Assembly: GCF_029051685.1 (NCBI RefSeq)
Contig: NZ_JAACFT010000026.1
Coordinates: forward strand, 52,685 to 116,684
Reading direction: 5' to 3'
From: Bradyrhizobium sp. CSA207
GTDB lineage: Bacteria > Pseudomonadota > Alphaproteobacteria > Rhizobiales > Xanthobacteraceae
DNA: 64,000 nucleotides
Part shown: piece by piece, positions 1 through 11,092 of the stretch
How the letters are laid out: every line of letters starts with the position of its first letter
Position numbering within the stretch: position 1 is the stretch's first letter
Made by a program: the position numbers and the translations under genes
Notes under the pieces: generated by a model
The model's database searches: none
Seen by the model: only the letters and a program-made list of their open reading frames with translations
Told to the model about the DNA's origin: nothing

Positions 1-136
1 TTTTAACGAGCCCGGCACTCCCCTGTGCCGGTCGGAAATCGAAGTCCCGCTTGAATTCCAAGGGCTTGGATCGCTAGGCGCCGCTTCGTGGCGACGGTTT
101 TTCCCTTGCGAATTTGACAGCTAAAAGAGCACGTCT

Positions 137-696
137 GTGGCTGCAGAAGATACGTCCGTTTCCGGTGTGTCGGGCCGTTATGCAACGGCCTTGTTTGAAT
201 TGGCCCGCGACCAGAAAGTGGTCGACGAGGTCAAGGCCGATCTCGAGCGGTTCGAGGGGCTGCTGAACGAAAGCGCCGATCTGAAGCGCCTCGTCCGCAG
301 CCCCGTGTTCGCGGCCGAGGCCCAGTCCAGGGCGCTCAGCGCAGTGCTGGACAAGGCCGGGATCGCCGGCATTTCCGCCAATTTCCTCAAAGTCCTGACC
401 GCCAACCGCCGGCTGTTCGCGGTGGCCGACGTCATCCGCGCCTACCGCGCCCTGGTCGCCAAGTTCAAGGGCGAGGCGACTGCGGACGTCACCGTGGCGG
501 AGGCGCTCTCTGACAAGAATCTCGACGCTCTCAAGGTTGCCCTGAAATCGGTGACCGGCAAGGACGTCGCGCTGAACGTGAAAGTCGATCCCTCCATCAT
601 CGGTGGCCTCGTGGTCAAGCTTGGCAGCCGCATGATCGATAGTTCGCTTCGCACCAAACTCAATTCGATCAAGCACGCGATGAAAGAGGCAGGCTG

Positions 697-697
<1 letters not shown>
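137..697 (+). CDS. atpH: F1F0 ATP synthase subunit delta
   Basis: Delta subunit (186 aa) of the F1 sector, part of the peripheral stalk that ties the alpha3beta3 head to the b subunits of F0 at the cytoplasmic membrane. The C-terminal signature GGLVVKLGSRMIDSS is characteristic of the family and the length is normal. The start is taken as GTG at 137. The stop overlaps the atpA ATG by one base (TGATG), so the two are translationally coupled. It is the first gene of atpHAGDC; in alphaproteobacteria the F0 genes usually lie elsewhere, and none are visible here. Confidence 0.96.
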
Positions 698-2226
<1,529 letters not shown>

Positions 2227-2266
2227 GGCCGTCCCCGCCTGGACTGCGTGGGAGACGAAGACGTGG

Positions 2267-2289
2267 ATGCCCGGGACAAGCCCGGGCAT
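2267..2289. repeat. Short GC-rich palindrome between atpA and atpG
   Basis: ATGCCCGGG (2267-2275) and CCCGGGCAT (2281-2289) form a perfect 9-bp stem around a 5-base loop. Palindromes of this form are frequent between Bradyrhizobium genes (from memory). Here it lies inside the atp operon, so it could shape mRNA processing or stability; that is inference. Confidence 0.7.
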
Positions 2290-2347
2290 GACGACAGAAA
2301 TAGGCTAGCGGCTTGACCGCAAGGGATCGAGCCGTCGGGGACGAAGA

Positions 2348-3223
2348 ATGGCGTCACTTAAAGACATGCGGGTCCGCATCGCCTCCACCAAGGCGACGCA
2401 GAAGATCACCAAGGCCATGCAGATGGTCGCAGCGTCCAGATTGCGCCGCGCCCAGCAAGCGGCCGAGGCGGCGCGGCCCTATGCCGACAAGATGAGCGCA
2501 GTGATCTCCAATATCGCCGGCGCCGCTGCGGGCTCGCCCGGTGCGCCGGCGCTGCTCGCCGGCACCGGCAAGGACCAGGTTCACCTGCTGCTCGTCTGCA
2601 CTGGCGAGCGCGGCCTGTCCGGCGCCTTCAACTCCTCGATCGTGCGCCTGGCGCGCGAGCGCGCGCAGACGCTGATTGCGCAGGGCAAGGAAGTGAAATT
2701 CTTCTGCGTCGGCCGCAAGGGCTATGAGCAGCTCCGCCGCCTGTACGACAAGCAGATCGTCGAGCATCTCGACCTGCGCGGCGTTCGCCAGCTCGGCTTC
2801 GTCAACGCCGAGGACATTGCCAAGAAGCTGCTGGCCCGTTTCGACGCCGGCGAGTTCGACGTTTGCACGCTGTTCTATGCGCAGTTCAAGTCGGTGATTG
2901 CGCAAATCCCGACCGCGCAGCAGATCATTCCGCTGATCGTGGAAGGAAAGGCGGCGAACGCACCGTCGACCTCCTACGAATATGAGCCGGAGGAGGACGA
3001 ACTCCTGTCCGGCCTGTTGCCGCGCAATATCGCGGTGCAGATCTTCCGCGCGCTGCTGGAGAACAACGCCTCGTTCTACGGCGCGCAGATGAGCTCGATG
3101 GACAACGCCACCCGCAACGCGGGGGAGATGATTCGCAAGCAAACCCAGATCTACAACCGAACCCGTCAGGCCCAGATCACCAAGGAGCTGATCGAGATCA
3201 TCTCCGGCGCCGAGGCGATCTGA
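2348..3223 (+). CDS. atpG: F1F0 ATP synthase subunit gamma
   Basis: Gamma subunit (291 aa), the central rotor shaft coupling proton flow to catalysis. The two family hallmarks are intact: the N-terminal helix with TQKITKAMQMVAASRLRRA and the C-terminal helix ending ITKELIEIISGAEA. The Ser/Glu-rich stretch around residues 195-225 (EYEPEEDELLSGLL) is the usual variable region. ATG at 2348 puts the conserved MASLKDMRVRI sequence at the N-terminus. It lies 54 bases before atpD. Confidence 0.97.
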   Translation: MASLKDMRVRIASTKATQKITKAMQMVAASRLRRAQQAAEAARPYADKMSAVISNIAGAAAGSPGAPALLAGTGKDQVHLLLVCTGERGLSGAFNSSIVRLARERAQTLIAQGKEVKFFCVGRKGYEQLRRLYDKQIVEHLDLRGVRQLGFVNAEDIAKKLLARFDAGEFDVCTLFYAQFKSVIAQIPTAQQIIPLIVEGKAANAPSTSYEYEPEEDELLSGLLPRNIAVQIFRALLENNASFYGAQMSSMDNATRNAGEMIRKQTQIYNRTRQAQITKELIEIISGAEAI

Positions 3224-3277
3224 CGCACGAACCAAACGACGGTCGTTCAAGTACAGAATTCCGAAGGAGAGCAATTC

Positions 3278-4720
<1,443 letters not shown>

Positions 4721-4731
4721 TTCTGGGTGTC

Positions 4732-4837
4732 ATTGCCGGGCTAAACGCGCGAAGTGCGTCTTCGAGCCAAGTCCCGGCAATCCATCAAGAGAGAACTCTC
4801 GTTGAGTGATGGACCCGCGGGTCAGGCCCGCGGGTGA
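4732..4837. repeat. Two palindromic repeats between atpD and atpC
   Basis: The first palindrome has arms ATTGCCGGG (4732-4740) and CCCGGCAAT (4773-4781), a perfect 9-bp stem around 32 bases. The second has GACCCGCGGG at 4812-4821 facing CCCGCGGGT from 4827. Together they fill most of the 140-base gap before atpC. They may reduce or process the distal message, because epsilon is needed at lower stoichiometry than beta; that functional reading is inference. Confidence 0.65.
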
Positions 4838-4860
4838 CAAGCCAAGCAAGCGGAAACACC

Positions 4861-5268
4861 ATGGCCACCTTCCACTTCGATCTCGTCTCTCCGGAAAAGC
4901 TCGCATTCTCGGGTGAGGTCGACCAGGTCGACGTCCCCGGCGTCGAGGGTGACTTCGGCGTGCTGGCGGGACATGCGCCGGTCGTGGCTGCGATCCGGCC
5001 GGGCATCCTCACCGTCACCACCGGCGGCAAGCACGAGAAGATCATCGTGCTCGGCGGCCTTGCCGAAATCTCCGAGAAGGGCCTCACCGTGCTCGCCGAC
5101 GTCGCGACGTCGCTGGTCGAGCTCGATCGGGCGCGGTTCGCCGAGACCATCGCGGAGATGGAAGAGAACCTCAAGGAGCACGAAGGCGGCGAACTCGATC
5201 GCGCCATCGAACGGCTCGACCACTTCAAGAGCATCCAGCAGCAGCTCAACTCCACGGCTATGCACTAA
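4861..5268 (+). CDS. atpC: F1F0 ATP synthase subunit epsilon
   Basis: Epsilon subunit (135 aa), the rotor-base subunit that also inhibits ATP hydrolysis. The N-terminal beta-barrel shows FHFDLVSPEKLAFSGEV and the G-x-F-G-V-L-A-G-H-A-P motif (GDFGVLAGHAPVV); the C-terminal part is the usual pair of helices. ATG at 4861 was chosen because it begins the conserved MATFHFDLVSPE sequence and has GGAA about 8 bases upstream. An in-frame GTG at 4834 lies within the upstream palindrome and is unlikely. Confidence 0.95.
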   Translation: MATFHFDLVSPEKLAFSGEVDQVDVPGVEGDFGVLAGHAPVVAAIRPGILTVTTGGKHEKIIVLGGLAEISEKGLTVLADVATSLVELDRARFAETIAEMEENLKEHEGGELDRAIERLDHFKSIQQQLNSTAMH

Positions 5269-5292
5269 GCCCCGGGGCACCGCTCCGGGGCT
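5268..5292 (+). terminator. Hairpin after atpC
   Basis: AGCCCCGG (5268-5275) pairs with CCGGGGCT (5285-5292), starting on the last base of the atpC stop codon. No clear T-run follows, so it is either a weak intrinsic terminator or an mRNA 3'-end stabiliser for atpHAGDC. Confidence 0.6.
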
Positions 5293-5418
5293 CGAACACA
5301 AGATTTCTGGCTACATTCAGCGCTCGTCACGGCCGTGGCGGGCGCTGAAACTTTGTTGCGCCGCGCCGCCGATAACGGCATTCTGATCCGCGGAAATTTG
5401 TTCCGGGGCCGGTAGCAG

Positions 5419-7044
5419 ATGAAACGCAAGATTGCGGCGATCTTCGCAGCCGATATTGCCGGGTATTCGAGACTTGTCGCGGAAGACGAGGAGGAGACGC
5501 TCCGACGTCTGGCCTCCTACCGCGAGGTCGTCGACGACTTCATTGCGAAAGCGGGCGGACGAATCTTCAATACCGCCGGCGATGCCGTGCTTGCGGAATT
5601 TCCCAGCGCAGTTGATGCGGTGCGCTGTGCGATCGACATCCAGGAGTCGCTGCGGACCCGCAACATGGCCTATCCGCCGAGCCGGCAGATGTCGTTTCGT
5701 ATCGGCATCACCATCGGTGACGTGGTCGAGCGCGACGGCGATCTGCTGGGCGATGGCGTCAACATCGCGGCGCGGCTGGAAGGTCTCGCCGAGGTCGGCG
5801 GCATCTGCGTCTCCCGTGCCGTGCACGAGCAGGTCGCCAACAAGCTGTCGGTGCAGTTCGCCGATATCGGCGCGCAAGAGGTCAAGAATATCCCGACGCC
5901 CGTGCATGCCTATATGGTGGCGATGCGGCGCGAGGACGGCAGCTACAACACGCCGCAGGTGAAGAAGGTCGCGGGCAAGGCCGCGCCCGCGCCGAACTGG
6001 ATGTGGCCGCTGGTCGTCGGCGTCGTCTCCATCGTCGCCATTGGCGTTGGCGGCTTCCTCTATTTCACCAAGCTCGAAACCGCCAAGGCACCGGCAAGCG
6101 CCGCAGCAGCGCCCGCTGCGGCGTCAAGCCCGGCCGCGAGTGCGGCGGCAGCACCCGGCCCGACGTCAACCATGGCCGCGGCGAACACGGCACCGGTCCC
6201 TTCGCCGCCCGCGGCCTCAGGCGGCAAATTCCCGGCCGATATGGTGCCGTTCATCGGAGAGCGCGTGCGCGCCTATCTTTCCAATGAGTATTCCGCCGCC
6301 GCCGATTACAAGGCTTTTGCCCTGAACATCGCCGGCTTCACCGGCTCCGCGCTCAATCAGCCCAACGAGGATGCCGCGCGCAATGCCGCGGTCGACCAGT
6401 GCCAGAAGCGCGCCGACGCCTCGCAATCGCCGCGGCGCTGCGAGCTCTATGCGCTCGGCAACGCCGTGGTCTACGTCCACGGCAAGCCGCCGATGCCGCC
6501 GCAGCCCTGGGTCCGGCATGACACCGTGACCGAGCGTCCCTTCGCCTCGAAGGACTTTCCGATGGTGCGCGATCCCGCCAAGCTTCGCCTCGAGAACATG
6601 TATGCTCCGGCTGCGAAATCGCGCTCGGTCGCGCTCGGCCCGGGCGGACAATATTTCATGGTGATGGGCGCACCGTCCGCCGACGACTCGACGCGGCGCT
6701 CGCTCGAATCCTGCGGGGCGATTGCCGGCGTCGCCTGCCTGATCGTGGCGGTCGATGATAATTTCGTCGTGCCGATCCCGACCTTGCTCAAGATCACCGG
6801 CTTCTTTCATGCAGCGAGCAACGCCTCGATCGCGGCGGATGCGCGCGACGAGGTCGTGCGCAATCTCGCCGACGCCACCGGCTGGAATGCGGTCGCGGTC
6901 GGCACCGCAGGCCGCCCCGGTCTCGGCCTGAGGGCCGCCGACGAGCAGACCGCCGTCAATTCGGCGCTGGCCGATTGCGCCAAACGCGACAGCGATTGCC
7001 ATGTCATCGCGATCGGCCCGTTCACGGTGGGCCCGGTCAATTAG
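5419..7044 (+). CDS. Membrane class III adenylate/guanylate cyclase
   Basis: A 541-aa protein. Residues 1-170 form a class III nucleotidyl cyclase domain: FAADIAGYSRL carries the first metal aspartate, FNTAGDAVLAEF the second, and LLGDGVNIAARLEGLA the transition-state region. One transmembrane helix follows at about 194-217 (WMWPLVVGVVSIVAIGVGGF), then an Ala/Pro-rich linker (about 218-270) and a roughly 270-residue C-terminal domain, predicted extracytoplasmic, which I do not recognise. That domain contains two similar segments (around AARNAAVDQCQKRA and AVNSALADCAKRD), suggesting an internal duplication. It likely makes cAMP from ATP in response to a periplasmic signal. The start ATG is 5419. 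Confidence 0.85.
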   Translation: MKRKIAAIFAADIAGYSRLVAEDEEETLRRLASYREVVDDFIAKAGGRIFNTAGDAVLAEFPSAVDAVRCAIDIQESLRTRNMAYPPSRQMSFRIGITIGDVVERDGDLLGDGVNIAARLEGLAEVGGICVSRAVHEQVANKLSVQFADIGAQEVKNIPTPVHAYMVAMRREDGSYNTPQVKKVAGKAAPAPNWMWPLVVGVVSIVAIGVGGFLYFTKLETAKAPASAAAAPAAASSPAASAAAAPGPTSTMAAANTAPVPSPPAASGGKFPADMVPFIGERVRAYLSNEYSAAADYKAFALNIAGFTGSALNQPNEDAARNAAVDQCQKRADASQSPRRCELYALGNAVVYVHGKPPMPPQPWVRHDTVTERPFASKDFPMVRDPAKLRLENMYAPAAKSRSVALGPGGQYFMVMGAPSADDSTRRSLESCGAIAGVACLIVAVDDNFVVPIPTLLKITGFFHAASNASIAADARDEVVRNLADATGWNAVAVGTAGRPGLGLRAADEQTAVNSALADCAKRDSDCHVIAIGPFTVGPVN

Positions 7045-7199
7045 AGCGGAAGAGGGCTCTGCAAGTGCGCTATCGACCGGCCTTGCGGCGATTGCGCCGT
7101 GCCGCCGCTTTGTTCTCGACCTATCAGTGCCTTCGCAGCGACCACAGGGCAACGCGCCGGCGGTGGCCGGCTACTGTGCATGGGGTTGTTTTCGCTGTT

Positions 7200-7700
7200 T
7201 TAGTTTGCGAACGCCGTAAACTGCTCCGCCACAGCCCGATAAACCTCGCGGCGGAACGGCACGACGAGATCGACGACCCGATCGAGTTTCTCCCAGCGCC
7301 ACGCATCGAATTCCGCGGGCTGGCCGTTGCGCGGCGTCAGCGGATCGATCTCGCCGTCCTGGCCGGTGAAGCGCAGCGCGAACCATTTTTGGCGCTGGCC
7401 GCGAAACTTCGCCAGCCGGTGTGACTGCGGTCCGTCGTAAGGCGGGAATTCGTAAGTCAGCCAGTCGGTCTCGCCGAGATAGCTTGCGCTCCTGACGCTG
7501 GTCTCCTCCCAGAGCTCGCGCAGCGCCGCATCGCGCAGATCCTCGCCTTCGTCGACGCCGCCTTGCGGCATCTGCCAATCGAGGCCCGGCAGGATGATCT
7601 CAGGTCCATCGCCCTTGAAGCGGTGCCCGACCAACACGCGGCCATCGGCGTTGAACAGCGCGATCCCGACATTGGGACGGTAGGGCTTTTGATCGGTCAC
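7200..7700 (-). CDS. rppH: RNA pyrophosphohydrolase, Nudix family (copy 1)
   Basis: A 166-aa Nudix hydrolase of the RppH type, which removes pyrophosphate from 5'-triphosphorylated RNA ends to start decay. The N-terminus YRPNVGIALFN and the full Nudix box, from GGVDEGEDLRDAALRE to LWEETSV, are present, as is the RppH-type GQRQKWFALRF motif. A close paralogue lies 80 bases upstream on the same strand, so this is a tandem duplication. Which copy, if either, acts on RNA rather than on dinucleoside polyphosphates cannot be told from sequence. Confidence 0.9.
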   Translation of the reverse strand: MTDQKPYRPNVGIALFNADGRVLVGHRFKGDGPEIILPGLDWQMPQGGVDEGEDLRDAALRELWEETSVRSASYLGETDWLTYEFPPYDGPQSHRLAKFRGQRQKWFALRFTGQDGEIDPLTPRNGQPAEFDAWRWEKLDRVVDLVVPFRREVYRAVAEQFTAFAN

Positions 7701-7780
7701 GGACTTCCTTCTTCGTCATTCCCAGGGGCGCAATTGCGCACCATAGGTCCTGCTTCGCATGCCCCGGATTGACGATGCAA

Positions 7781-8284
7781 TCACTGCTCCGCGAGCGCGG
7801 CAAATTCCTTCACCACGCGCTCATAGACCGGGCGCTTGAAGGGGATGATCAGGCCGGTCAGGTTCTTCATCGGCTCCCAGCGCCAGCTCACGAACTCGGC
7901 CTTGTGGCCGCCGCCCGGCTTCTCGACATTGATCTCGCTGTCCTTGCCGGTGAAGCGCACCGCGAACCACTTCTGGCGCTGGCCGCGGTAGCGGCCCTTC
8001 CAGGTGCGGCCGGCGACCGTGCGGGGAATATCGTAAGTGAGCCAGTCCGGAACTTCGCCGAGCCGCTCGACCGAGCGCACACTGGTTTCCTCGTAGAGCT
8101 CGCGCTTGGCGGCTTCCCACGTATCCTCGCCGGGGTCGACGCCGCCCTGCGGCATCTGCCAGACATGGGCATCGTCAACATGCTCGATGCCGCCGGCGCG
8201 GCGGCCGATGAACACCAGTCCGTCCTCGTTGAGCAACATCACGCCGACGCAGGTTCGGTAGGGCAGATCCTCGTAACGCGCCAT
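7781..8284 (-). CDS. rppH: RNA pyrophosphohydrolase, Nudix family (copy 2)
   Basis: A 167-aa Nudix hydrolase, paralogous to the gene just downstream. It has YRTCVGVMLLNEDG at the N-terminus, a complete Nudix box (GGVDPGEDTWEAAKRE then LYEETSV) and GQRQKWFAVRF. The copies share the fold and conserved blocks but differ in the loops (RRAGGIEHVDDAHVWQMP here), indicating an old duplication with possible specialisation. It lies downstream of the ctpA/deacetylase genes on the same strand. Confidence 0.9.
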   Translation of the reverse strand: MARYEDLPYRTCVGVMLLNEDGLVFIGRRAGGIEHVDDAHVWQMPQGGVDPGEDTWEAAKRELYEETSVRSVERLGEVPDWLTYDIPRTVAGRTWKGRYRGQRQKWFAVRFTGKDSEINVEKPGGGHKAEFVSWRWEPMKNLTGLIIPFKRPVYERVVKEFAALAEQ

Positions 8285-8357
8285 TCCGCCGAACCTTTCG
8301 CATGCTGACCGCAGACACGTCGGCCCCGCAGGACCCGTACCATACCAATCCGTTGAT

Positions 8358-9578
8358 TTAGCTGGATTTTGATTTCAGCATCGCGGTTGTCAATGGCACC
8401 AACAGGATGCCCCGGTCGCTCAATGTCTTGGTCCAGGTGCCGATCCGCTCGATCGAGACCGGCAGGGCGGAGGCGGTTCCGATCGCCGCGCCGCGCTCGC
8501 GAGCCGCTGCTTCGAGCTTGTTCAGGGCGCGGTCGATCTCGGCCGAGGTCGGCACGACGTCGATCGCGATGTCGCCCTTGCCGAACGGCATCGCCTGGCT
8601 CGCCGCGGCCTGAGGCGCGATGCTGCGGGGCGACGAGCCGTCGTCGAAGAAGCCGAGCCCGCGCTTGGCCGCCTCGCGGATGATCGGCTGCATCGCCGCA
8701 TCGGTCGCCACGAAGCGGGCGCCCATGAAATTGGTGATGCCGGCATAGCCCTGCATCCGGCTCAGATGCCAGTACAGGCGGTCCATGTTCTGGTCGGCGC
8801 TCAGCGACGTCAGCAGCGTTTGCGGCCCCGGATCGTTGTCCGGGAAGTCGTAGGGCTCCATCGGGATCTGGAGGAAGATCTCGTGGCGCTGGGCGCGGGC
8901 CCGCTCGGCGAGCTTGCCGGGATCGGAGCCGTAGGGCGTGAAGGCCAGCGTCACCGCAGGCGGCAGCTTCATGATTGCGTCGGTGGTCTTGGCGGCGCCG
9001 ACGCCGAGGCCGCCGATCACGATCGCGACCACCGGCATCTTGGCGGCCTTGGCGCGGTCGGCCTCAGCGGCATAGACGTTGAACGGCTTCAGCCCGTCGA
9101 CGACCACGGGAATCATGCCGTAGCGCGATTTCTCGAGCAGCTTCTGATCGACCCCGGCCATGACGGGCGGCGCCGCAGAGGCCACCTCGCCCTTGTCGGC
9201 GGCGTCGCCGCCGATCACCACGTCGTGGCGCGCACCGCTGGAGCCGTCGATGATGGTGACGGTCTTGTGCTCGCCGGAGGCGGCCGGCTTCGGCGTCTCC
9301 TTGGTCTCCTGCTTGCTTTCCTGGCCATGGTCGGCAGCGGCCGGCCTCTCCCCCGTGGCCTTGTCCGTGGTTTTGGGCTCGCCGATCGCCAGCCGGGTCA
9401 TCGGCTCGCCGCCGAGCGGATCCTTGTTGAAGATGGCGAAGCCGGCAAAGGTGGCCAGGAACAGGCCGAGCAAGACAGCCAGCAACTGCATGGCCGTGAA
9501 CGGCAGCCGCAGCCGGCGTTTCCGGCGCGGCTTGTCCTGTCCGAGCGGGGCGCTCAGATCATCGGCCGTTTCAGTCAT
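8358..9578 (-). CDS. Divergent polysaccharide deacetylase family protein
   Basis: A 406-aa protein with a cytoplasmic N-terminus, one membrane anchor at about 28-50 (MQLLAVLLGLFLATFAGFAIF region), a low-complexity Lys/Thr/Pro linker, and a C-terminal domain of the divergent polysaccharide deacetylase (YibQ/DUF610) family: VVAIVIGGLGVGAAKT, AFTPYGSDPGKLAERAR, and FDDGSSPRS. In this family the domain adopts a NodB-like barrel and often sits next to envC and ctpA, as here, suggesting a role in peptidoglycan or envelope maintenance. The catalytic activity is not established. Confidence 0.85.
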   Translation of the reverse strand: MTETADDLSAPLGQDKPRRKRRLRLPFTAMQLLAVLLGLFLATFAGFAIFNKDPLGGEPMTRLAIGEPKTTDKATGERPAAADHGQESKQETKETPKPAASGEHKTVTIIDGSSGARHDVVIGGDAADKGEVASAAPPVMAGVDQKLLEKSRYGMIPVVVDGLKPFNVYAAEADRAKAAKMPVVAIVIGGLGVGAAKTTDAIMKLPPAVTLAFTPYGSDPGKLAERARAQRHEIFLQIPMEPYDFPDNDPGPQTLLTSLSADQNMDRLYWHLSRMQGYAGITNFMGARFVATDAAMQPIIREAAKRGLGFFDDGSSPRSIAPQAAASQAMPFGKGDIAIDVVPTSAEIDRALNKLEAAARERGAAIGTASALPVSIERIGTWTKTLSDRGILLVPLTTAMLKSKSS

Positions 9579-9679
9579 GCGCGATCCCGAATCACTCGGA
9601 CCGACGATACCACGCCGAGGTCAAGAGGCGGCAGGCCGGGATAGGCCGGGGGCGGCAGGAGTTGGCAGGAGTTGCAAGC

Positions 9680-9709
9680 AAAAAGGGCGGCTCCAGGAGC
9701 CGCCCTTTT
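9680..9709 (-). terminator. Intrinsic terminator after ctpA
   Basis: GGGCGGCTCC (9685-9694) and GGAGCCGCCC (9696-9705) are fully complementary; on the minus strand the stem is followed by TTTTT (9684-9680). It sits just downstream of the ctpA stop, and the T-run on the other side could make it bidirectional. Confidence 0.85.
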
Positions 9710-9733
9710 CGAGAGATCGCGCGATGCGACGAC

Positions 9734-11092
9734 TTAGTTTGCCGCTTTGGGCTTGTCGGTCGTGCCCTTGTTGTCGCTGCCCGGCGTCGGCGCCGCGGAG
9801 GCGCTGTTCTTGATGCCGTGAAGCAGGTCGTCGGCCAGCTTGAGGGCCTTGTCGTCCTTGGCATCCGGCGGGATGTAGGACTGCGAGCCGGTTTTCTCGT
9901 CGCCGTCGTTCTTGAGATGGCCGCGCAGTGACGCCTCGCCCTTGGTGTCGGTGCGCGACTTCAGCTCGTCCGGCACGTCCTGGAGCACTTCGATGTCGGG
10001 CACGATGCCCTTGGCCTGGATCGACTTGCCCGACGGCGTGTAGTAGCGCGCCGTGGTCAGCCGCAGCGCGCCGTTGCCCGAGCCGAGCGGGATGATGGTC
10101 TGCACCGAGCCCTTGCCGAACGAACGCGTGCCGACGATGGTCGCGCGCTTGTGGTCCTGGAGCGCGCCCGCGACGATTTCCGACGCCGAGGCCGAGCCGC
10201 CGTTGACCAGCACGATCACCGGCTTGCCCTTGGTGAGGTCGCCCGCATGGGCGGTGCGGCGCTGGGTCTCCTCGGCATTGCGGCCGCGGGTCGACACGAT
10301 CTCGCCCTTTTCCAGGAAGGAGTCGGAGACGGTGACCGCTTCCTCGAGCAGGCCGCCCGGATTGTTGCGCAGGTCGATGATGTAGCCCTTGAGCTTGTCG
10401 CCGATCTGGTTCGACAGGCTGGCGACCTCACGCTTCAGGCCTTCGGTGGTCTGCTCGTTGAAGGTGGTGATGCGGATATAGCCGATGTCGTCGGCTTCGA
10501 TGCGCGCGCGCACCGAGCGGACGCGGATGTTGTCGCGCACCAGCGTGACGTCGATCGGATTGTCCTGGCCCTTGCGGATGATCTTGAGCTTGATCTTGGT
10601 GTTGACCGGACCGCGCATCTTCTCGACCGCCTGGTTCAGGGTCAGGCCCTGCACGGCTTCTTCGTCGAGATTGGTGATGATGTCGTTGGCCATGATGCCG
10701 GCGCGCGAGGCCGGCGTGTCGTCGATCGGCGACACCACTTTGATCAGGCCGTCTTCCATTGTGACTTCGATGCCGAGGCCGCCGAACTCGCCGCGAGTCT
10801 GCACCTGCATGTCACGGAAGCTCTTGGCGTCCATGTAGCTCGAATGCGGGTCGAGACCGGTGAGCATGCCGCTGATGGCGGATTCGATCAGCTTGGTGTC
10901 ATCGGGCTTCTCGACATAATCGGAGCGCACGCGCTCGAACACGTCGCCGAACAGATTGAGCTGGCGATAGGTGTCCGCGGTGGCGGCCCGTGCGCTCGAG
11001 CCCATGAACACCGCGCGCGGCTGGGTCACGAACAGCGTCAGCGCCGCACCGGTGGCCGCGCTGAGCAGAATAACTGAAGTCTTGCGCATCAT
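9734..11092 (-). CDS. ctpA: Carboxy-terminal processing protease, S41 family
   Basis: A 452-aa secreted/anchored serine protease with a signal sequence (VILLSAATGAALTLFVTQP), a PDZ domain (about 85-165, EFGGLGIEVTMEDG onward) and an S41 peptidase domain. The catalytic Ser lies in NGGSASASEIVAGAL and the catalytic Lys in TRSFGKGSVQTI. It acts in the periplasm on C-termini of envelope proteins. It overlaps the upstream envC-like gene by 4 bases, and the envC-ctpA pairing is common in alphaproteobacteria, implying coordinated peptidoglycan remodelling. Confidence 0.95.
   Translation of the reverse strand: MMRKTSVILLSAATGAALTLFVTQPRAVFMGSSARAATADTYRQLNLFGDVFERVRSDYVEKPDDTKLIESAISGMLTGLDPHSSYMDAKSFRDMQVQTRGEFGGLGIEVTMEDGLIKVVSPIDDTPASRAGIMANDIITNLDEEAVQGLTLNQAVEKMRGPVNTKIKLKIIRKGQDNPIDVTLVRDNIRVRSVRARIEADDIGYIRITTFNEQTTEGLKREVASLSNQIGDKLKGYIIDLRNNPGGLLEEAVTVSDSFLEKGEIVSTRGRNAEETQRRTAHAGDLTKGKPVIVLVNGGSASASEIVAGALQDHKRATIVGTRSFGKGSVQTIIPLGSGNGALRLTTARYYTPSGKSIQAKGIVPDIEVLQDVPDELKSRTDTKGEASLRGHLKNDGDEKTGSQSYIPPDAKDDKALKLADDLLHGIKNSASAAPTPGSDNKGTTDKPKAAN

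Noticed and set aside
12..33. Hairpin CCGGCAC/GTGCCGG at the window start
   Set aside because: Stem is clear, but with no T-run and an unknown upstream gene I cannot assign it as terminator or leader.
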